Shown here in pieces: positions 12,424 to 13,614 of a DNA stretch of 13,614 nt. This DNA is from CAYSWS01 sp965603395. GTDB lineage: Bacteria > Patescibacteriota > WWE3 > UBA101185 > UBA10185. The position numbers and the translations under genes are program-made. The stretch covers positions 1 through 13,614 of the forward strand of contig CBFDCV010000022.1 of NCBI GenBank assembly GCA_965603395.1, read 5' to 3'. Each line of letters opens with the position of its first letter. Positions within the stretch are counted from its first letter, which is position 1. The notes under the pieces are model-generated. The model was not told the origin of the DNA. It ran no database searches and was given only the letters and a program-made list of their open reading frames with translations.

Positions 12424-13194
12424 ATGAATATTTTCCAAGCTTTAATATTAGGAATATTACAAGGGTTGACTGAGTTTTTACCCGTTTCTTCTTCCGGGCA
12501 TTTAATATTATTACCTAGCTTACTGGGGTGGGATATTCAATCATTGGCATTTGATACAGTACTGCATTTGGGTACGGCGGCTGCGTTGATCGTTTATTTT
12601 TGGTCGGATTTGACAAAGGTTATAAAAAGCAAAAAATACCTGATTCTTATAGGTGTAGGTACTCTTCCTGCCGTAACGGGAGGATTGTTATTTGGAAATA
12701 TTATTGAAAATACGCTGAGGACTTCTTCTTATGTGGCGGCCTTTTTGTTGGTAGGTAGCGTAATTATGTTCGTGGCCGAGAAGGCCTATAAGAAAGTATG
12801 GCATACGCAGAGGATCGAGGCTCCTGAGAAGCTTGATTTTAAACAAGGAATCACCATAGGCGTGTTTCAGTCTTTAGCGCTATTCTCAGGGATTTCCAGA
12901 TCAGGCTCGACTATGTCCGGCGGTATGTATACAGGGCTGACTAGGGAAGCAGCTGCCAGGTTTTCCTTTATTTTATCCATACCTATAGTAATTGGGGCTG
13001 GTTTGTTCAAAGTGGCGGAATCATATCAAGAATTAAGCTTTGATTTAGCTATGTTAGCAGGGTTTCTAGCCAGTTTTTTGATGGGGATATTGGCTATAAA
13101 ATATCTACTAAGGTTTTTAAAAACCAATACTTTGTACGTTTTTATTATTTATCGTGTAATTTTATCTTTACTAGTAATTTTGCTAGTTACATAA
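12424..13194 (+). CDS. uppP: Undecaprenyl-diphosphatase (UppP/BacA)
   Basis: An integral membrane phosphatase that turns undecaprenyl diphosphate into the monophosphate carrier used for peptidoglycan and other envelope polymers; it also underlies natural bacitracin tolerance. The 256 residues include signature 1, LQGLTEFLPVSSSGHL (12-27, with E17, S22-S24 and H26). Signature 2 is FSGISRSGSTMSGGMYTGLT (154-173, with R159). Many hydrophobic helices are present (about 42-58, 72-90, 103-119, 178-196, 207-229, 238-255). The length is slightly below the usual 265-275. There is no Shine-Dalgarno sequence. A TTTAAT containing the upstream stop codon lies eight bases before the ATG, so it is either co-transcribed with the preceding gene or has another near-leaderless start. 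Confidence 0.96.
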   Translation: MNIFQALILGILQGLTEFLPVSSSGHLILLPSLLGWDIQSLAFDTVLHLGTAAALIVYFWSDLTKVIKSKKYLILIGVGTLPAVTGGLLFGNIIENTLRTSSYVAAFLLVGSVIMFVAEKAYKKVWHTQRIEAPEKLDFKQGITIGVFQSLALFSGISRSGSTMSGGMYTGLTREAAARFSFILSIPIVIGAGLFKVAESYQELSFDLAMLAGFLASFLMGILAIKYLLRFLKTNTLYVFIIYRVILSLLVILLVT

Positions 13195-13200
13195 AGAAAA

Positions 13201-13227
13201 AACCCCAAATAAGAATCATTTGGGGTT
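13201..13227 (-). terminator. Rho-independent terminator of the gene at 13216-13548
   Basis: AACCCCAAAT and ATTTGGGGTT form a perfect 10-base stem with a 7-base loop. On the minus strand it is followed by TTTTCTTTAT, and the A-T pairs at the stem base extend the T run. There is no T run on the plus side. The stop codon of the minus-strand gene (13216-13218) sits at the loop/stem edge, so the terminator overlaps coding sequence. Confidence 0.85.
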
Positions 13228-13548
13228 GAAAGAAACCCTTATTCTATCCAATTTTCTTTTCACAATATAGATAAGGTTTTTTCTATCTGACTCCATGATG
13301 TCGCTTAGGCTTTTAATTTTCGGGGAAGTCAAGCTAAACGAATACATTTCTCTGACGATCTCGTCCACAATATTTTCGGCCTCGCTTACAAGAACTTTCC
13401 CAAACGAGTTTGTCACTATGGGAATCTCGATCACGTCTTCCTCAGGTACGTTGACCAGAAACTTTTCAACTAAATCCGGAGTAACCATCATTCTTAATAG
13501 CTCAATAACCGCGTCGTACCCAATAAAAGTTACCGTGTCTTTACTCAT
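13216..13548 (-). CDS. Small soluble protein, function unknown
   Basis: A 110-residue protein that I do not recognise. It has no signal peptide or membrane helix and is rich in alternating charged and aliphatic residues. Predicted helices lie at about 11-34 (DAVIELLRMMVTPDLVEKFL) and 52-72 (VLVSEAENIVDEIVREMYSF). A basic C-terminal segment (NLIYIVKRKLDRIRVSF) follows. It is a well-supported gene: a strong Shine-Dalgarno sequence precedes the ATG at 13548, and a clear terminator overlaps its last codons, so it is a single-gene unit. It is convergent with uppP, and its stop codon begins 21 bases beyond the uppP stop. The 66 bases upstream are AT-rich and hold no promoter I could assign with confidence. 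Confidence 0.8.
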   Translation of the reverse strand: MSKDTVTFIGYDAVIELLRMMVTPDLVEKFLVNVPEEDVIEIPIVTNSFGKVLVSEAENIVDEIVREMYSFSLTSPKIKSLSDIMESDRKNLIYIVKRKLDRIRVSFNPK

Positions 13549-13553
13549 GGGCT

Positions 13554-13560
13554 CTCCTTT
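13554..13560 (-). promoter_or_regulatory. Shine-Dalgarno sequence (AAAGGAG) of the gene ending at 13216
   Basis: On the minus strand AAAGGAG ends five bases before the ATG at 13548. It confirms the start and shows a leadered transcript, unlike the leaderless-looking genes. Confidence 0.75.
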
Positions 13561-13614
13561 GAATGTGCTTTTTGCCTACTATTGTTTTGTTTAACACAAT
13601 CTAACAAAAATAGC

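Noticed and set aside
13222..13242. Alternative plus-strand hairpin GGGTT/AACCC as a uppP terminator
   Set aside because: Only five base pairs, mutually exclusive with the strong minus-strand terminator, and followed by TTATTCT in place of a clean T run.
1..13614. UGA recoded as glycine (genetic code 25)
   Set aside because: RF2 is present, several genes end naturally in TGA, and no in-frame TGA occurs inside conserved genes.
1..13614. CRISPR arrays, tRNA or rRNA genes, insertion sequences, prophage attachment sites
   Set aside because: No direct repeats, cloverleaf-type sequences, rRNA motifs or transposase-like genes were seen on either strand.

Overview
The window is a compact, AT-rich bacterial chromosome segment with very short intergenic gaps, several touching or overlapping genes, and no mobile elements. 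I read it as a Patescibacteria/CPR genome, most likely Microgenomates-like. The reasons are a membrane-anchored Clp-type ATPase, a small secreted SipW/camelysin-type protein, several orphan small membrane proteins, an unusual seryl-tRNA synthetase and very economical gene packing. This is inference from gene style, since no 16S rRNA gene is present. RF2 (prfB) is present and several genes end in TGA, so UGA is a stop codon here. That argues against the Gracilibacteria and Absconditabacteria, which recode it.

Layout. Positions 1-602 hold the 3' end of a surface or envelope protein with an Ig-like C-terminal domain, then a small basic single-span membrane protein. Positions 573-1574 (minus) hold prfB, and 1663-1947 (plus) a small two-span membrane protein. 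Positions 1978-4542 (minus) hold a large membrane-anchored double-AAA+ ATPase of the ClpA/ClpC type whose substrate-gripping pore loops look altered. Positions 4619-5921 (minus) hold radC followed, apparently translationally coupled, by a SipW-type secreted protein with an EF-hand loop. Positions 5990-6277 (plus) hold an Xre-family regulator divergent from radC.

The core is a nine-gene minus-strand operon at 6266-10345: infA-rpmJ-rpsM-rpsK-rpsD-rpoA-rplQ-rplM-rpsI. It covers initiation factor 1, ribosomal proteins L36, S13, S11, S4, L17, L13 and S9, and RNA polymerase alpha. It is driven by a near-consensus promoter at 10362-10390. That promoter lies back to back with, and overlaps at the -35, the promoter of divergent serS. 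Plus-strand genes serS, a spermidine-synthase-fold methyltransferase-like protein and uppP (lipid-carrier recycling for wall synthesis) follow. The window closes with a small minus-strand protein of unknown function whose stop codon sits inside its own terminator hairpin.

The most striking regulatory pattern is that most promoter-proximal genes carry a recognisable -10 box only 6-9 bases before the start codon. These are the small membrane protein at 324, prfB, clp, radC, the Xre gene, serS and the methyltransferase. That spacing predicts leaderless or nearly leaderless mRNAs. Two other kinds of gene have clear Shine-Dalgarno sequences or start-stop coupling instead: operon-internal genes, and a few genes such as those at 1663 and 13548. 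Using this pattern I moved the starts of serS (to 10423) and radC (to 5921). The Shine-Dalgarno sequence moved the start of the SipW-type gene (to 5200).
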